Below are positions 32,926-42,059 of a stretch of 64,000 nucleotides of DNA, piece by piece. Under the pieces are notes generated by a model, which was not told where the DNA came from, searched no databases, and worked only from the letters and a program-made list of their open reading frames with translations. Source of the stretch: Deltaproteobacteria bacterium (GTDB taxonomy: Bacteria; UBA10199; JACPAL01); assembly GCA_016180845.1 (NCBI GenBank), contig JACPAK010000003.1, positions 124,001 to 188,000 of the forward strand, in the 5' to 3' direction. A program made the translations under genes and the position numbers. Every line of letters begins with the position of its first letter. Position 1 is the stretch's first letter.

Positions 32926-33688
32926 ACACAGACTCAGGCGTTGGAGGGGCCGGATCAAAATCAATCTTCAGAAGTCGAATGGTCGTCTTCTGCCCCTCCT
33001 TCTGTTGGTTTGTCATTTCCCAAACGACCGGATGAAGAACCCCATCCATCACCTTGAAATCTTTAAAAACCAATTTTTTGATCAATCGTCCCCTCTCATC
33101 GATAAAATTTTGCTCGATCGGAAGATCGTCTTTTCCCCTGACCCAATAAATCACCTTCCCCCAAACAACCGGGGCATACGGTTTCGGAATCAGTTCAATC
33201 TGCACAATCTTCTCCCCCGCACGAACCTCGTGCCCGATGATCTTGTGATCATAGTCATCGATGTAACTCGATTCCTTCACGAGATCGTCATTCGAAAAAT
33301 CGCTCCCCATCCAGGGTTGAAGCATCATGGAAGGGGGGATCTTCATCACCTTCTCGACCTTCGGCAGATAGTTCCAGAGATTGTAATCGATACGCAAAAA
33401 TGAAATGCCGGCATCCTTCGGAGGTTCGAGGATCCGTACAAAGGCACGGCTACGGGCGCGATCATCCCAAACCTTGATCCGGATCGTGCGCGTCCACGCA
33501 GGACGTGCGATCGTCATCTCGTACTCGGCAATATTGGCATGCCCACGGATTTTTTGGATCATTCGTTCAATGACCGGTTTGCCATCGATTCGCTCGCGCT
33601 CCTCCTTGGGAACGGAGGGTTCGCTCGCCCCTAAAACCCCCATCTGAATTAATACGATAAAAAAGATTAATCCCCTTCGCTTAAACAT
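32900..33688 (-). CDS. LolA-like outer-membrane lipoprotein-sorting protein
   Basis: A 262-residue periplasmic protein with signal peptide (residues 1-20) and the fold of COG2834-type carriers: strand-rich, with WNYLPKVEKVMKIPPSMM and QPWMGSDFSNDDLVKE, motifs common in these proteins. Such carriers shuttle hydrophobic cargo between an FtsX-type ABC transporter and the outer membrane. It overlaps folC by 22 bases upstream and the M50 peptidase's end by 26 bases (convergent). Although it is the last gene of the kinase-activator-folC operon, its likeliest partners are the LolCD-like genes at 27-30 kb. Confidence 0.85.
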   Translation of the reverse strand: MFKRRGLIFFIVLIQMGVLGASEPSVPKEERERIDGKPVIERMIQKIRGHANIAEYEMTIARPAWTRTIRIKVWDDRARSRAFVRILEPPKDAGISFLRIDYNLWNYLPKVEKVMKIPPSMMLQPWMGSDFSNDDLVKESSYIDDYDHKIIGHEVRAGEKIVQIELIPKPYAPVVWGKVIYWVRGKDDLPIEQNFIDERGRLIKKLVFKDFKVMDGVLHPVVWEMTNQQKEGQKTTIRLLKIDFDPAPPTPESVFTERNLRS

Positions 33689-34932
33689 CTCTTCACCTCC
33701 CCTACCAGATAAAACGACCCAGTGACTAAAAGAACCTCATTTTTTTGAAGGTTGTTCCTCACGAATTTCCAGGCCTCTTTAACTCCTCGGACAGCATGAC
33801 ATTTGATTCCAAAAGCTCTTCCGATGGGAAGCAATGACTCGGGATCGGCGGCCCTTTTCAGAGCCGGCGCTGTAAAGATAAACCGATCGGTGATCCTAGA
33901 AATCTCTAAGAGAACCCCTTTAATATCCTTATCCGCCATCGCACCAAACAGGACTTTTAACCTGCGCCCCGCAAGCCTTGTCTCCAAAAAACGCCGCGCA
34001 GCAGCCATCGCCTGCGGGTTGTGCGCCCCATCCAGAATAATCCAGGGTTCTTTCTGCACCGTCTCGAGACGACCGGGGAGTTGGGCCTTCGAGAGACCCG
34101 TCTGAATCGCCTCATCGGAGATTGACCAGCCTTGTTTCTTGAGTTCCTCTACAGCACCAACCGCGACAGTGACGTTTTGGAGTTGGTGGGCAGAATTCAA
34201 AATCCCCTCACCGTGATCACCACTGGTTCCGATACCCCCCTTTGTCAAAGGGGGGTCACTCGATAAAGTGGTTATATCAGAGAGGGGATTTTTCACCAGT
34301 GAGCCGCTCACAGCGGCCATCCTTTCCACCACCCCCATCGCCTCTTCCGACAATTCGCCAACAACGACCGGCACCCCCGGCTTAATAATCCCCGCCTTCT
34401 CGAAGGCGATCTTTTCAATTGTGTCCCCTAAAAATTGCGTATGATCCAAGCCGATCGAGGTGATCACCGATACAAGCGGCGTGATCAGATTCGTTGCATC
34501 GAGACGACCTCCCATTCCAACCTCCACAACGGCAATGTCGACTTTTTGTTCAGCGAAATACAGAAAGGCGATCGTGGTGGCCAATTCAAAAAAAGTGAGG
34601 GGGTCAGAGGGGTTTTCGACTTCGTGAATGATGTGAGCGAAGTGGAGGAGATTGTCAGGAGAAATGAGAGATCCCCCGACCTGTATCCTTTCACAAAAAT
34701 CAACCAAATGCGGCGAGGTGTAGAGCCCAACGCGATGCCCGGCCTCCCGTAAGACAGAGGCGATCATCGCCGCCGTAGATCCCTTGCCATTGGTCCCGGC
34801 AATATGAATCGATGGGAATTTTCGTTCGGGATTTCCTAACCGCTGAAGAACTTGTTCAATTCGCTCAAGCCCCGGTTTCTGATCGAAAAACTCCCGATCA
34901 CTCAGATCGTGAATGAATGATTCGTAGGTCAA
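33667..34932 (-). CDS. folC: Folylpolyglutamate/dihydrofolate synthase
   Basis: A 421-residue Mur-ligase-like enzyme adding glutamate to folates. P-loop GTNGKGSTAA, EVGMGGRLDATN, DHTQFLGDT and ILDGAHNPQA motifs are all present. The start is TTG at 34932, overlapping the upstream activator's TGA (TTGA). About residues 222-245 contain an inserted segment (DPPLTKGGIG), encoded by a 23-bp palindrome at 34234-34256. It lies in a surface region between conserved motifs, so the enzyme probably tolerates it. Confidence 0.95.
   Translation of the reverse strand: MTYESFIHDLSDREFFDQKPGLERIEQVLQRLGNPERKFPSIHIAGTNGKGSTAAMIASVLREAGHRVGLYTSPHLVDFCERIQVGGSLISPDNLLHFAHIIHEVENPSDPLTFFELATTIAFLYFAEQKVDIAVVEVGMGGRLDATNLITPLVSVITSIGLDHTQFLGDTIEKIAFEKAGIIKPGVPVVVGELSEEAMGVVERMAAVSGSLVKNPLSDITTLSSDPPLTKGGIGTSGDHGEGILNSAHQLQNVTVAVGAVEELKKQGWSISDEAIQTGLSKAQLPGRLETVQKEPWIILDGAHNPQAMAAARRFLETRLAGRRLKVLFGAMADKDIKGVLLEISRITDRFIFTAPALKRAADPESLLPIGRAFGIKCHAVRGVKEAWKFVRNNLQKNEVLLVTGSFYLVGEVKRCLSEGD
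34234..34256. repeat. Palindromic element inside folC
   Basis: ACCCCCCTTTG, T, CAAAGGGGGGT: an almost perfect 23-base palindrome read in frame as PPLTKGG. A longer relative occurs in nadE at 56247-56290. Such PPFxKGG-type repeats are recalled as common in environmental genomes. Confidence 0.75.
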
Positions 34933-36302
34933 GGCACTTTTATTCCAAACCGCTTAACTTTTCTGTACATCGTCGCCTGACCAATCCCCAATTTCTTCGC
35001 CGCCGCCACAACATCTCCACGACACCTCTCCAGAGCCCCTTCAATAGCGTACTGCTCGACCAGACGAAGCGGCAGGACCTTCTGATAACCATCGGCATCC
35101 CATGCAGAAGCCCTCTCCTCACCCTTCGCACCAACGTTCAGAATAAATCGCGGGAGATGATTCGGTTTGACACGGGCCTCATTTTGAAGAACGACGATGC
35201 GTTCGATGTTATTTTCCAATTCACGAACATTCCCCGGCCAGTCATAGTTCACGAATGAGGTCATCGCCTCCGGAGCGAATCCCTTAAAATTCTTCCGATT
35301 CTCCTTTGAATATTTTTCCAGAAAATGTTGGGCCAAGACAGGAATATCGTCTCGTCGCCGACGAAGAGGTGGGAGTGTGATCGGAACGACATTCAAGCGA
35401 TAATAAAGATCCTCGCGAAAACCCCCTTTTTCTACCTCCTGGCGAAGATCCTTGTTTGTGGCAGCAATAATACGGATATCCACTTCGACCAATTCGGAAC
35501 CACCAATGCGGCAAAACTTCCTCTCTTGCAGAACCCGCAGCAGCTTGACCTGGAGCGACGCATCCATCTCGCTCACTTCATCGAGGAACAAGGTCCCCCC
35601 ATGGGCCCGCTCACAACTTCCGATATATTGTTTGTCCGCCCCTGTATAAGACCCCCGCTCATGCCCAAAAAGCTCATTCTCCAGAAGTTCTTTAGGGATA
35701 GCGCCGCAATTCAGATCGATGAATTTATTTTTAAACCGTTCCGAATGACGATGGATCGCTCGAGCCACTAATTCCTTTCCGGTACCACTCTCTCCCATGA
35801 TCAGGACAGTCGCATTGCTCTTTGCCACGGTCTGAACCATCTGAAAAATCTCCTGCATCTGAGAGGAAACACCGACGATATCGTCAAACTTCCCCTCCCA
35901 CCCCACCTGACTTTCCAAAACCCTCAGTTTTCTTTTGAGTTGGGCATTTTGAGAGGCATGATTAAGCGAAACCAAAAGCTTCTCAAAATCAGGAGGGGAC
36001 TGAAAATAGTCGAACGCCCCATTCTTCATCGTCTCGACGACCTGATCCACGCTCATCTGGCGGCTCAGACAAATCACCGGCATTTCAAGACCACTGCTCT
36101 GAAATTTCTTAAGCAGCTGAAGCGCCCCTTCATATCCCTCACGCCCAAAAAAGAAGAGCGTCAGGTCAACAAGAGGAAGAGGTCGGGCAAGCGTCATATC
36201 GGAGGGAGAGAGTTGATGAACCTCCCACCCCTCTTTGGCAAGAAATCCTAAAACTTTTTTATCCGGCTGCTCCCGAAATCCAACGGCAAGGATTTTCCCC
36301 AT
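34929..36302 (-). CDS. Sigma-54 activator with degenerate receiver
   Basis: A 457-residue NtrC-type enhancer-binding protein, third in the series. The N-terminal receiver-like domain (1-120) has lost the acidic pair (VGFREQPD), the phospho-acceptor (LTLFFFGREG) and the Lys (FQSPPDF), so it is probably a pseudo-receiver that cannot be phosphorylated. AAA+ domain intact: GESGTGKE, sigma-54 loop GSYTGA, LDEVSEMD Walker B, and the R finger region YRLNVV. C-terminal Fis-type helix-turn-helix (DVVAAAKKLGIGQATMYRKV). TAA of the previous activator directly abuts its ATG. Confidence 0.92.
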   Translation of the reverse strand: MGKILAVGFREQPDKKVLGFLAKEGWEVHQLSPSDMTLARPLPLVDLTLFFFGREGYEGALQLLKKFQSSGLEMPVICLSRQMSVDQVVETMKNGAFDYFQSPPDFEKLLVSLNHASQNAQLKRKLRVLESQVGWEGKFDDIVGVSSQMQEIFQMVQTVAKSNATVLIMGESGTGKELVARAIHRHSERFKNKFIDLNCGAIPKELLENELFGHERGSYTGADKQYIGSCERAHGGTLFLDEVSEMDASLQVKLLRVLQERKFCRIGGSELVEVDIRIIAATNKDLRQEVEKGGFREDLYYRLNVVPITLPPLRRRRDDIPVLAQHFLEKYSKENRKNFKGFAPEAMTSFVNYDWPGNVRELENNIERIVVLQNEARVKPNHLPRFILNVGAKGEERASAWDADGYQKVLPLRLVEQYAIEGALERCRGDVVAAAKKLGIGQATMYRKVKRFGIKVP

Positions 36303-37727
36303 TTAGCGCCCCTTTCGTTTCTTGAATTCCTTCACATTAATGCTGCATCTTTTGATAATCTTTTTAAAATTGCTTCGATCCATCCCCGCCTTCGTGGAGG
36401 CGACGGAAACATTCCCCTCGGCAACTTGCAAAAGGTGACTCACATAAGACCGGTTGAAAAGCTGCAGCGTCCTGTCCTTCGCATCCTGATAGGTCAGCCG
36501 TGTCAGATCCCCTTCAGGGACCTCGCCTGGACGGTAAAAAACCTCCCCCAGAATTTTTGGGGGCAAATCCCGCGCTGTAATCCGATCCGCTTGAGAAAGC
36601 ACGAGGGCCCGCTCAATCACATTCTCCAACTCACGCACATTTCCAGGCCAGGCATACTCCTGAAGAGATTGAAGGGTATCGAGAGAAATTTCATTTATCT
36701 TCTTTCCGGTCTTCAGAGTAAACCTATTCATAAAATAATAACTCAGCAGAGGGATGTCCTCCTTGCGCTCCCGAAGGGAAGGAAGGCGAACAGTAATGAC
36801 ATTGAGACGGTAAAAAAGATCTTCGCGAAAGGTCCCTTTTCGAACCATATCGTAAAGATCGCGATTCGTTGCCGAAATGATCCGAACATCGACATGGGAG
36901 GCCTCAGAACTCCCCACCGGTCTGATTTCGCCGTCCTGCAAGATACGAAGCAGCTTGACCTGGACTGAAAGTGGAATCTCCCCAATCTCGTCGAGAAAGA
37001 TAGTCCCCTCATGCGCCTCAGCAAAAAGCCCCTTCTTGTCACCGATCGCCCCTGTAAAAGACCCGCGAACATGACCAAAGAGTTCGCTTTCCATGAGGGT
37101 CTCAGGGAGGGCAGCGCAATTCACGACAACAAAATGTTTTTGACTCCGGAAACTTTTCTTATGGATTGCATGCGCCACTAACTCTTTCCCTGTGCCGCTC
37201 TCCCCCACAACCAAAACACTGGATTCGCTCGGGGCAACATTTTCAATCAAGGAGTAGACCTCGCGCATCTTGGAACTTCGTCCGATCAAACCATCCAACG
37301 AGGCCTCGGAGGTATGCTTTTCCTCTAATTCTCGAATTCTTCGAACCAATTGCGCCTTTTCCTGCGCCTTTTTGATCAAGGAAACAACCACCTCGATATC
37401 TTCAAATGGTTTCATCAAGTAATCATAAGCCCCCATCTTGAGCGAAGCGATCGCCGTTTCGATCGTCGCACGCCCCGTAATCAGGATCGCCTCGGTGTCT
37501 AATTGGTTTTTCTTGATATACTCCAGGACCTGAAGACCTGTAAGGCCTGGAGAATTAAGATCCAGGACAGCGACGTCTATCTTGCGATCCCCCAGAATCC
37601 GAAGCGCCTCAAGACCGTCACGGGCGACCTCCATCCCCATTTGATAACGACGGGCAATTTTTTCGAACGCCTTGATTAGAATCTCTTCGTCATCAACAAG
37701 CAGCAGATCAACCGCTTTGTTATTCAT
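36303..37727 (-). CDS. Sigma-54-dependent response regulator (second of three)
   Basis: A 474-residue NtrC-type activator starting at ATG 37727 (a longer frame to 37835 is spurious) and overlapping the previous gene by 8 bases. Receiver intact: LLVDDEE, phospho-Asp in AVLDLNSPG, ITGRA, LMKPF. AAA+ with GESGTGKE, GSFTGA loop, FLDEIGEI. The C-terminal HTH is a divergent Fis type (NVSVASTKAGMDRSNFKKII), unlike its neighbours, so it should bind different DNA sites. Probably phosphorylated by the kinase at 39117. Confidence 0.93.
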   Translation of the reverse strand: MNNKAVDLLLVDDEEILIKAFEKIARRYQMGMEVARDGLEALRILGDRKIDVAVLDLNSPGLTGLQVLEYIKKNQLDTEAILITGRATIETAIASLKMGAYDYLMKPFEDIEVVVSLIKKAQEKAQLVRRIRELEEKHTSEASLDGLIGRSSKMREVYSLIENVAPSESSVLVVGESGTGKELVAHAIHKKSFRSQKHFVVVNCAALPETLMESELFGHVRGSFTGAIGDKKGLFAEAHEGTIFLDEIGEIPLSVQVKLLRILQDGEIRPVGSSEASHVDVRIISATNRDLYDMVRKGTFREDLFYRLNVITVRLPSLRERKEDIPLLSYYFMNRFTLKTGKKINEISLDTLQSLQEYAWPGNVRELENVIERALVLSQADRITARDLPPKILGEVFYRPGEVPEGDLTRLTYQDAKDRTLQLFNRSYVSHLLQVAEGNVSVASTKAGMDRSNFKKIIKRCSINVKEFKKRKGR

Positions 37728-39120
37728 CGTGCCCCTCCACGACAAGATCCTCAAACCCTCTTTTCTTGATCTTTTCAAGCAAGGTGGTTCGATTGAGGCC
37801 CAAAAGATTGGCCGCCTTGTTCTTGTTCCCACCACTCTTTTGCAACGCCTTGCGAATCAGGACCCCTTCAAAATCATTCACAAGATCCCGAAACGAAACA
37901 CCGGAATCGGGGATATTAATACCGTCCAGAAGTACCTCGGGATTTTTTTGATCAAAAAGGGAGGGGAGGAGATCCTCTTCCGTAATTTGCCCCTTCCCCT
38001 TCAGGACAACAAGCCGTTCCACGAGATTCTCCAATTCTCGAATATTCCCCGGCCAGCGATAGCGAACCATCTTCTCCATCGCTCCAGCACTAAAACCCTC
38101 AATAGACTTGTGGTTGGCCGTATTCGATTTTTTGAGAAAATGCTCTATGAGAATGGGGATATCATCACTGCGTTCGCGCAGAGGAGGCAGAGTCACGGGA
38201 ATCACATTGAGCCGATAAAAAAGATCCTCTCGAAATCTCCCCTCCTGGACCTCCTTCGTCAAATCACGATTCGTCGCGGTGATGATCCTGACATCCACCT
38301 GATGACTTTTGGCAGAGCCGATCGCCTGAATTTTTTTGTCCTGAAGAACTCGAAGGACCTTGACCTGAAGTCGCGGACTCATGTCGCCAATTTCATCCAG
38401 AAAAATTGTCCCCCCCTCCGCCTGTTCAAAACAGCCGATACGATGACTCACCGCCCCCGTAAACGAGCCTTTGGTATGACCAAAAAGCTCGCTCTCCAGC
38501 AGAGTTTCCGGAATCGCCGCACAATTGACCGTGACGAGGGAACGTTCCGAACGATTGGATTGATAATGAATCGCCTTGGCCAGAAGCTCCTTGCCCGTCC
38601 CACTTTCCCCTAAAATAAGAACCGTGCTGTCACTGACAGCAACCTTTTCGGCAAGGTCCAAAACCTCCTTCATCTTCAGGCTTGTTCCGATAATCGCTTG
38701 TTTTTTGAAGCGTGTTTTCAGGGTTTCTTTGAGAACCCGATTTTCCTGTTGAAGCCTCTGATGTTCAAGCCCCTTTGTCACCAAGGCATTAAGATCCTCC
38801 AGATCAAAAGGTTTGGTAATATAATGAAAAGCCCCCGCCTTGATCGCCTCCACGGCCGAAGGGATCGTCCCATAACCAGTCATGACAACACAGACGAGCT
38901 GCGGTATCGTCTCTTTCGCTTGCCGTATCACCTCAATCCCCGACATGTTAGGAAGCATGAGATCCACAAGAAGCAGATCAACACGACCCGCTTTGAGAAG
39001 AGAAAGTCCTTCTTCTCCCGTCGAGGCGAGCATCACTTCAAACGATTTTTTCTTGAAAAACCGCTCAAGCGCCTTTCGAATAGGGTCCTCGTCTTCTATG
39101 ATCAAGAGAGATGGCTTCAT
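37720..39120 (-). CDS. Sigma-54-dependent response regulator (first of three)
   Basis: A 466-residue NtrC-type activator. Receiver residues intact (IIEDEDP, LLLVDLMLPN, VMTGYGT, ITKPFD). AAA+ domain with GESGTGKE, sigma-54-contact loop GSFTGA, FLDEIGDM. Fis-type HTH with NKNKAANLLGLNRTTLLEKI. It is coupled to the upstream kinase through an ATGA overlap, so the kinase-regulator pair is the likeliest functional unit. Confidence 0.95.
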   Translation of the reverse strand: MKPSLLIIEDEDPIRKALERFFKKKSFEVMLASTGEEGLSLLKAGRVDLLLVDLMLPNMSGIEVIRQAKETIPQLVCVVMTGYGTIPSAVEAIKAGAFHYITKPFDLEDLNALVTKGLEHQRLQQENRVLKETLKTRFKKQAIIGTSLKMKEVLDLAEKVAVSDSTVLILGESGTGKELLAKAIHYQSNRSERSLVTVNCAAIPETLLESELFGHTKGSFTGAVSHRIGCFEQAEGGTIFLDEIGDMSPRLQVKVLRVLQDKKIQAIGSAKSHQVDVRIITATNRDLTKEVQEGRFREDLFYRLNVIPVTLPPLRERSDDIPILIEHFLKKSNTANHKSIEGFSAGAMEKMVRYRWPGNIRELENLVERLVVLKGKGQITEEDLLPSLFDQKNPEVLLDGINIPDSGVSFRDLVNDFEGVLIRKALQKSGGNKNKAANLLGLNRTTLLEKIKKRGFEDLVVEGHDE

Positions 39121-40277
39121 GATATCCTTTCCGTCTCATAAACCGGTAAAACAACCCTGAAGAGAGACCCTTTATTCAGTTCGCTTTGTACCTCGATGTG
39201 CCCATGATGATCGTGGATGATTGAATCACAAATCGAAAGCCCCAAACCTGTCCCCTTGTGCCCTTTTGTTGTAAAAAATGGATCAAAAATATGGGGGAGA
39301 TCCTGGGCTCGAATCCCCGGCCCTGTATCCTGGAATTCAATGAAAAAATCCCCTGGCTGTTCAGAGGAGACACCTGTTCGGATCGTCACGGCCCCCCCAC
39401 CCTTCATCGCTTCGGAGGCATTTCGAATGAGATTCATAAAAACCTGCTGCAGACGTGAGGCATCCCCTAAAACGGGGGGGAGATTTTTACCGTATTCGGT
39501 CTGTATCGTCACCTGGGCTTCCCGCAAGCTGAGTCTCAACATCGGCATGATCCTTTCGACAAGTGCATTGATATCCTGCGGGATCATATCCGCCCCTGGC
39601 GAAGGTCTTGAAAACGACAAGAGATCCGAGACGATCTTTTTGCACCTCTTCGCCGCCTCTTCAATTTCTTTTAAATCTTCCTGGACAGAACTCTCAGGAG
39701 GAAGTTCTGCCTTCAAAAGCTGTGTAAAAGCAAGAATCCCTCCCAACGGATTATTGATCTCGTGCGCAACACCTCCCGCAAGCATACCGATCGCCGCCAT
39801 TTTTTCACTCTGGACCAACTGCCTCCGAAGAAGCCTCTCACCGGTAACATCCCGGTAATGATGAACGACACGAGGATTTTCGGCTGATTCTAGCGGAAGA
39901 GGATAAGAACTCACCTGAAAATCTGTTTCTTTTCTCAATTTTTCAATCTCGACAGAGTAGGGATGATTGGTTTCAAGGGTTTCTTTCAGCGGGCATCTGG
40001 GACAAACAGCATTACGCCCCGCGAAGACTTCATAGCAATGCTGGCCTATCATCTCGACAATTTTCTTTTTGGCACGCTCGCTGGCAGCAAGATTCGCGCG
40101 ATCAATGCGATAATCACTGCTGATAATTAAGACGGGATCCCGAATCGCATCAAAGGTCGCCTCCCAGGTAAGTTTCCCTCTCTCAACAACCTGGAAGAGT
40201 GCCTTTAAGGCATCGAGGTCATTAAAGACCTTCTGGTCGTCCTTCTTTTTGGGCTCCCCCTTCAGATGATTTCCCAA
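39117..40277 (-). CDS. NtrB-like PAS histidine kinase
   Basis: A 386-residue cytoplasmic kinase with no membrane segments. A PAS domain (about 35-150) contains HCYEVFAGRNAVCPRCPL, a Cys-rich PAS variant seen in many deltaproteobacterial kinases. HisKA has the H-box GVAHEINNPLGG; the ATPase domain has NLIRNASEAMKGGG, DTGPGI and GTGLGLSI. It is first in an operon of HK, three activators, folC and the LolA-like gene, each overlapping or abutting the next. The Cys motif (C-x10-C-x2-C) could sense redox or a metal, but that is inference. Confidence 0.93.
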   Translation of the reverse strand: MGNHLKGEPKKKDDQKVFNDLDALKALFQVVERGKLTWEATFDAIRDPVLIISSDYRIDRANLAASERAKKKIVEMIGQHCYEVFAGRNAVCPRCPLKETLETNHPYSVEIEKLRKETDFQVSSYPLPLESAENPRVVHHYRDVTGERLLRRQLVQSEKMAAIGMLAGGVAHEINNPLGGILAFTQLLKAELPPESSVQEDLKEIEEAAKRCKKIVSDLLSFSRPSPGADMIPQDINALVERIMPMLRLSLREAQVTIQTEYGKNLPPVLGDASRLQQVFMNLIRNASEAMKGGGAVTIRTGVSSEQPGDFFIEFQDTGPGIRAQDLPHIFDPFFTTKGHKGTGLGLSICDSIIHDHHGHIEVQSELNKGSLFRVVLPVYETERIS

Positions 40278-40386
40278 AAAATCTCCTCATTTCAATGTGC
40301 TAGACTTAATTGAAAGACGGGTAAAAAAATACCACATCTCTTTCTCATTGGCAAACAATAAGAATTCTCCGGAAACCGATTTTTGT

Positions 40387-40414
40387 TTGACTTTGACTCT
40401 ATCCCAACGATAAT
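40387..40414 (+). promoter_or_regulatory. Sigma-70-type promoter of purM-purN
   Basis: TTGACT, 16-base spacer, GATAAT, 20 bases before the ATG of purM. No purine-repressor-type dyad is obvious next to it. Confidence 0.6.
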
Positions 40415-40434
40415 CCGACCGAAATTTTTACCTT

Positions 40435-41460
40435 ATGACCTATAAGAACTCTGGCGTCGATATCGATGCCGCCGATAGTTTTGTTCAAAAGATCAAACCG
40501 CTCATCAAAAAAACAGAGAACCCGCGAGTCTTGGGCTCTATTGGGCACTATGCCGGCCTTTTTTCACTAGCCAATTCTGGTTATAAAGAACCGGTTCTCT
40601 GCGCCTCAACAGACGGGGTTGGCACAAAACTCAAACTAGCCCTTCAGTGTGGAGATCTCAGCGGACTCGGCCAGGACCTCGTCGCCATGTCGGCAAACGA
40701 TATCCTCTGTCTTGGCGCGAAGCCTCTTTTTTTTCTCGATTATTTTGCCACAAGCCGTTTGGATCAACGACAGGCCTCGACGCTTATTCAAGGAATAGCA
40801 GAGGCCTGCGCCTCTATCCAATGTCCACTGATCGGCGGGGAAACCGCCGAGATGCCCTCTCTTTACAAGGAAGGAGACTTTGACCTCGCCGGTTTTATTG
40901 TCGGTATTGTCGAAAAAAAGAGGATTGTCGACGGTAACCAGATCAAACCAGGTGATGTTGTCATTGGCCTCGCCTCTTCGGGACCACACTCCAATGGTTA
41001 TTCCCTCATTCGAAAGATCATCGAAGAGAAAAACCTCTCCTTAAAAGAACGTTATGAGGGGCTCTCGCGCCCCCTGGGAGAAACTCTCCTGAAACCTACA
41101 AAACTTTATGGGAACATCATCCTCCCGCTGTTGGATGAATTTCCGGTCACAGGGATTGCCCATCTCACTGGAGGAGGATTTCATAACATCCCACGCCTCC
41201 TCCCTGAAGGGACACGTGTCGTGATCAAAAGAAGTTCCTGGACCCCTCCCCCTGTCTTTTCCCTGATTCAAAAATGGGGCTCACTTCCGCCGGAAGAGAT
41301 GGAACTCGTGTTTAACATGGGGATCGGTCTTGTGGTTATTCTGGACGCAAAGAAAAGCGCTTCGTTTCAAAAGAGGCTCGAACAGAGCGGGGAAAAATGT
41401 TTTGTCATTGGTGAAATCGAGTGCTGTCAAAAAGGAGAGGAGCCTCTTTTAATCTTATGA
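40435..41460 (+). CDS. purM: Phosphoribosylformylglycinamidine cyclo-ligase
   Basis: A 341-residue AIR synthetase, fifth step of purine synthesis. Family signatures: DGVGTKLKLA, MSANDILCLGAKPLFFLDYFA read in pieces, IGGETAEMP, GLASSGPHSNGYSLIR and LTGGGFHNIPR. First of a run with purN coupled by an ATGA overlap. Ribosome site weak. Length agrees with the family. Confidence 0.97.
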   Translation: MTYKNSGVDIDAADSFVQKIKPLIKKTENPRVLGSIGHYAGLFSLANSGYKEPVLCASTDGVGTKLKLALQCGDLSGLGQDLVAMSANDILCLGAKPLFFLDYFATSRLDQRQASTLIQGIAEACASIQCPLIGGETAEMPSLYKEGDFDLAGFIVGIVEKKRIVDGNQIKPGDVVIGLASSGPHSNGYSLIRKIIEEKNLSLKERYEGLSRPLGETLLKPTKLYGNIILPLLDEFPVTGIAHLTGGGFHNIPRLLPEGTRVVIKRSSWTPPPVFSLIQKWGSLPPEEMELVFNMGIGLVVILDAKKSASFQKRLEQSGEKCFVIGEIECCQKGEEPLLIL

Positions 41461-42059
41461 TTCGGGTGGGAGTCCTCATTTCTGGAGAAGGCACCAACCT
41501 CCAGGCTATTATTGACAAGGCAAAAGGATGGGAGGTTGTCCTCGTTATCAGCAACCGTCAGGAGGCCGGCGGGCTCGCAAGGGCCAAGAGACACAACATC
41601 CCTACCTTCGTGGTCAAACAGAGCGATTTCCCGTCGCGTGAGGCGTTCGATCACGAATTGATCCGCCTGCTGGATGAAGCTCGGGTAGATCTGGTGGCCC
41701 TTGCCGGATTCATGCGCGTCCTGGGACAAAAATTCGTCGCCCATTTCCGAGGAAGAATCATGAATATCCACCCCGCCCTCCTCCCTGCCTTCGCGGGAAC
41801 AGATGCTATTGAAAAGGCGTTTCGTTACGGGACTAAAGTGACAGGGGTGACTGTTCATTTTGTTGATGAAGGGGTAGACACAGGCCCTATTGTCCTCCAA
41901 CAAGCGATTCCTGTGGAGGAAGAAGAAACACTTGAAAGTCTCGCGGAAAAGATCCATCAGGTAGAACACAAGCTTTACCCTGAGGCGATTCGATTGTATG
42001 CCGAGGGGAGGCTTCGAACCGTGGGGCGTAAGGTTAAAATGAAGGAGCCAAACTTATGA
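41457..42059 (+). CDS. purN: Phosphoribosylglycinamide formyltransferase
   Basis: A 200-residue GAR transformylase using 10-formyl-THF. Motifs: VLISGEGTNLQAI near the start, the catalytic NIHPALLPAF and GVTVHFVDEGVDTGPI. The ATG at 41457 overlaps the purM stop (ATGA); an earlier ATG in frame lies inside purM. It also overlaps the next gene (42056) by four bases, which suggests one transcript. Confidence 0.97.
   Translation: MIRVGVLISGEGTNLQAIIDKAKGWEVVLVISNRQEAGGLARAKRHNIPTFVVKQSDFPSREAFDHELIRLLDEARVDLVALAGFMRVLGQKFVAHFRGRIMNIHPALLPAFAGTDAIEKAFRYGTKVTGVTVHFVDEGVDTGPIVLQQAIPVEEEETLESLAEKIHQVEHKLYPEAIRLYAEGRLRTVGRKVKMKEPNL

Noticed and set aside
37672-38613. 313-codon plus-strand frame opposite the first sigma-54 activator
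   Set aside because: Antisense shadow of a well-supported response regulator; no signature of its own.
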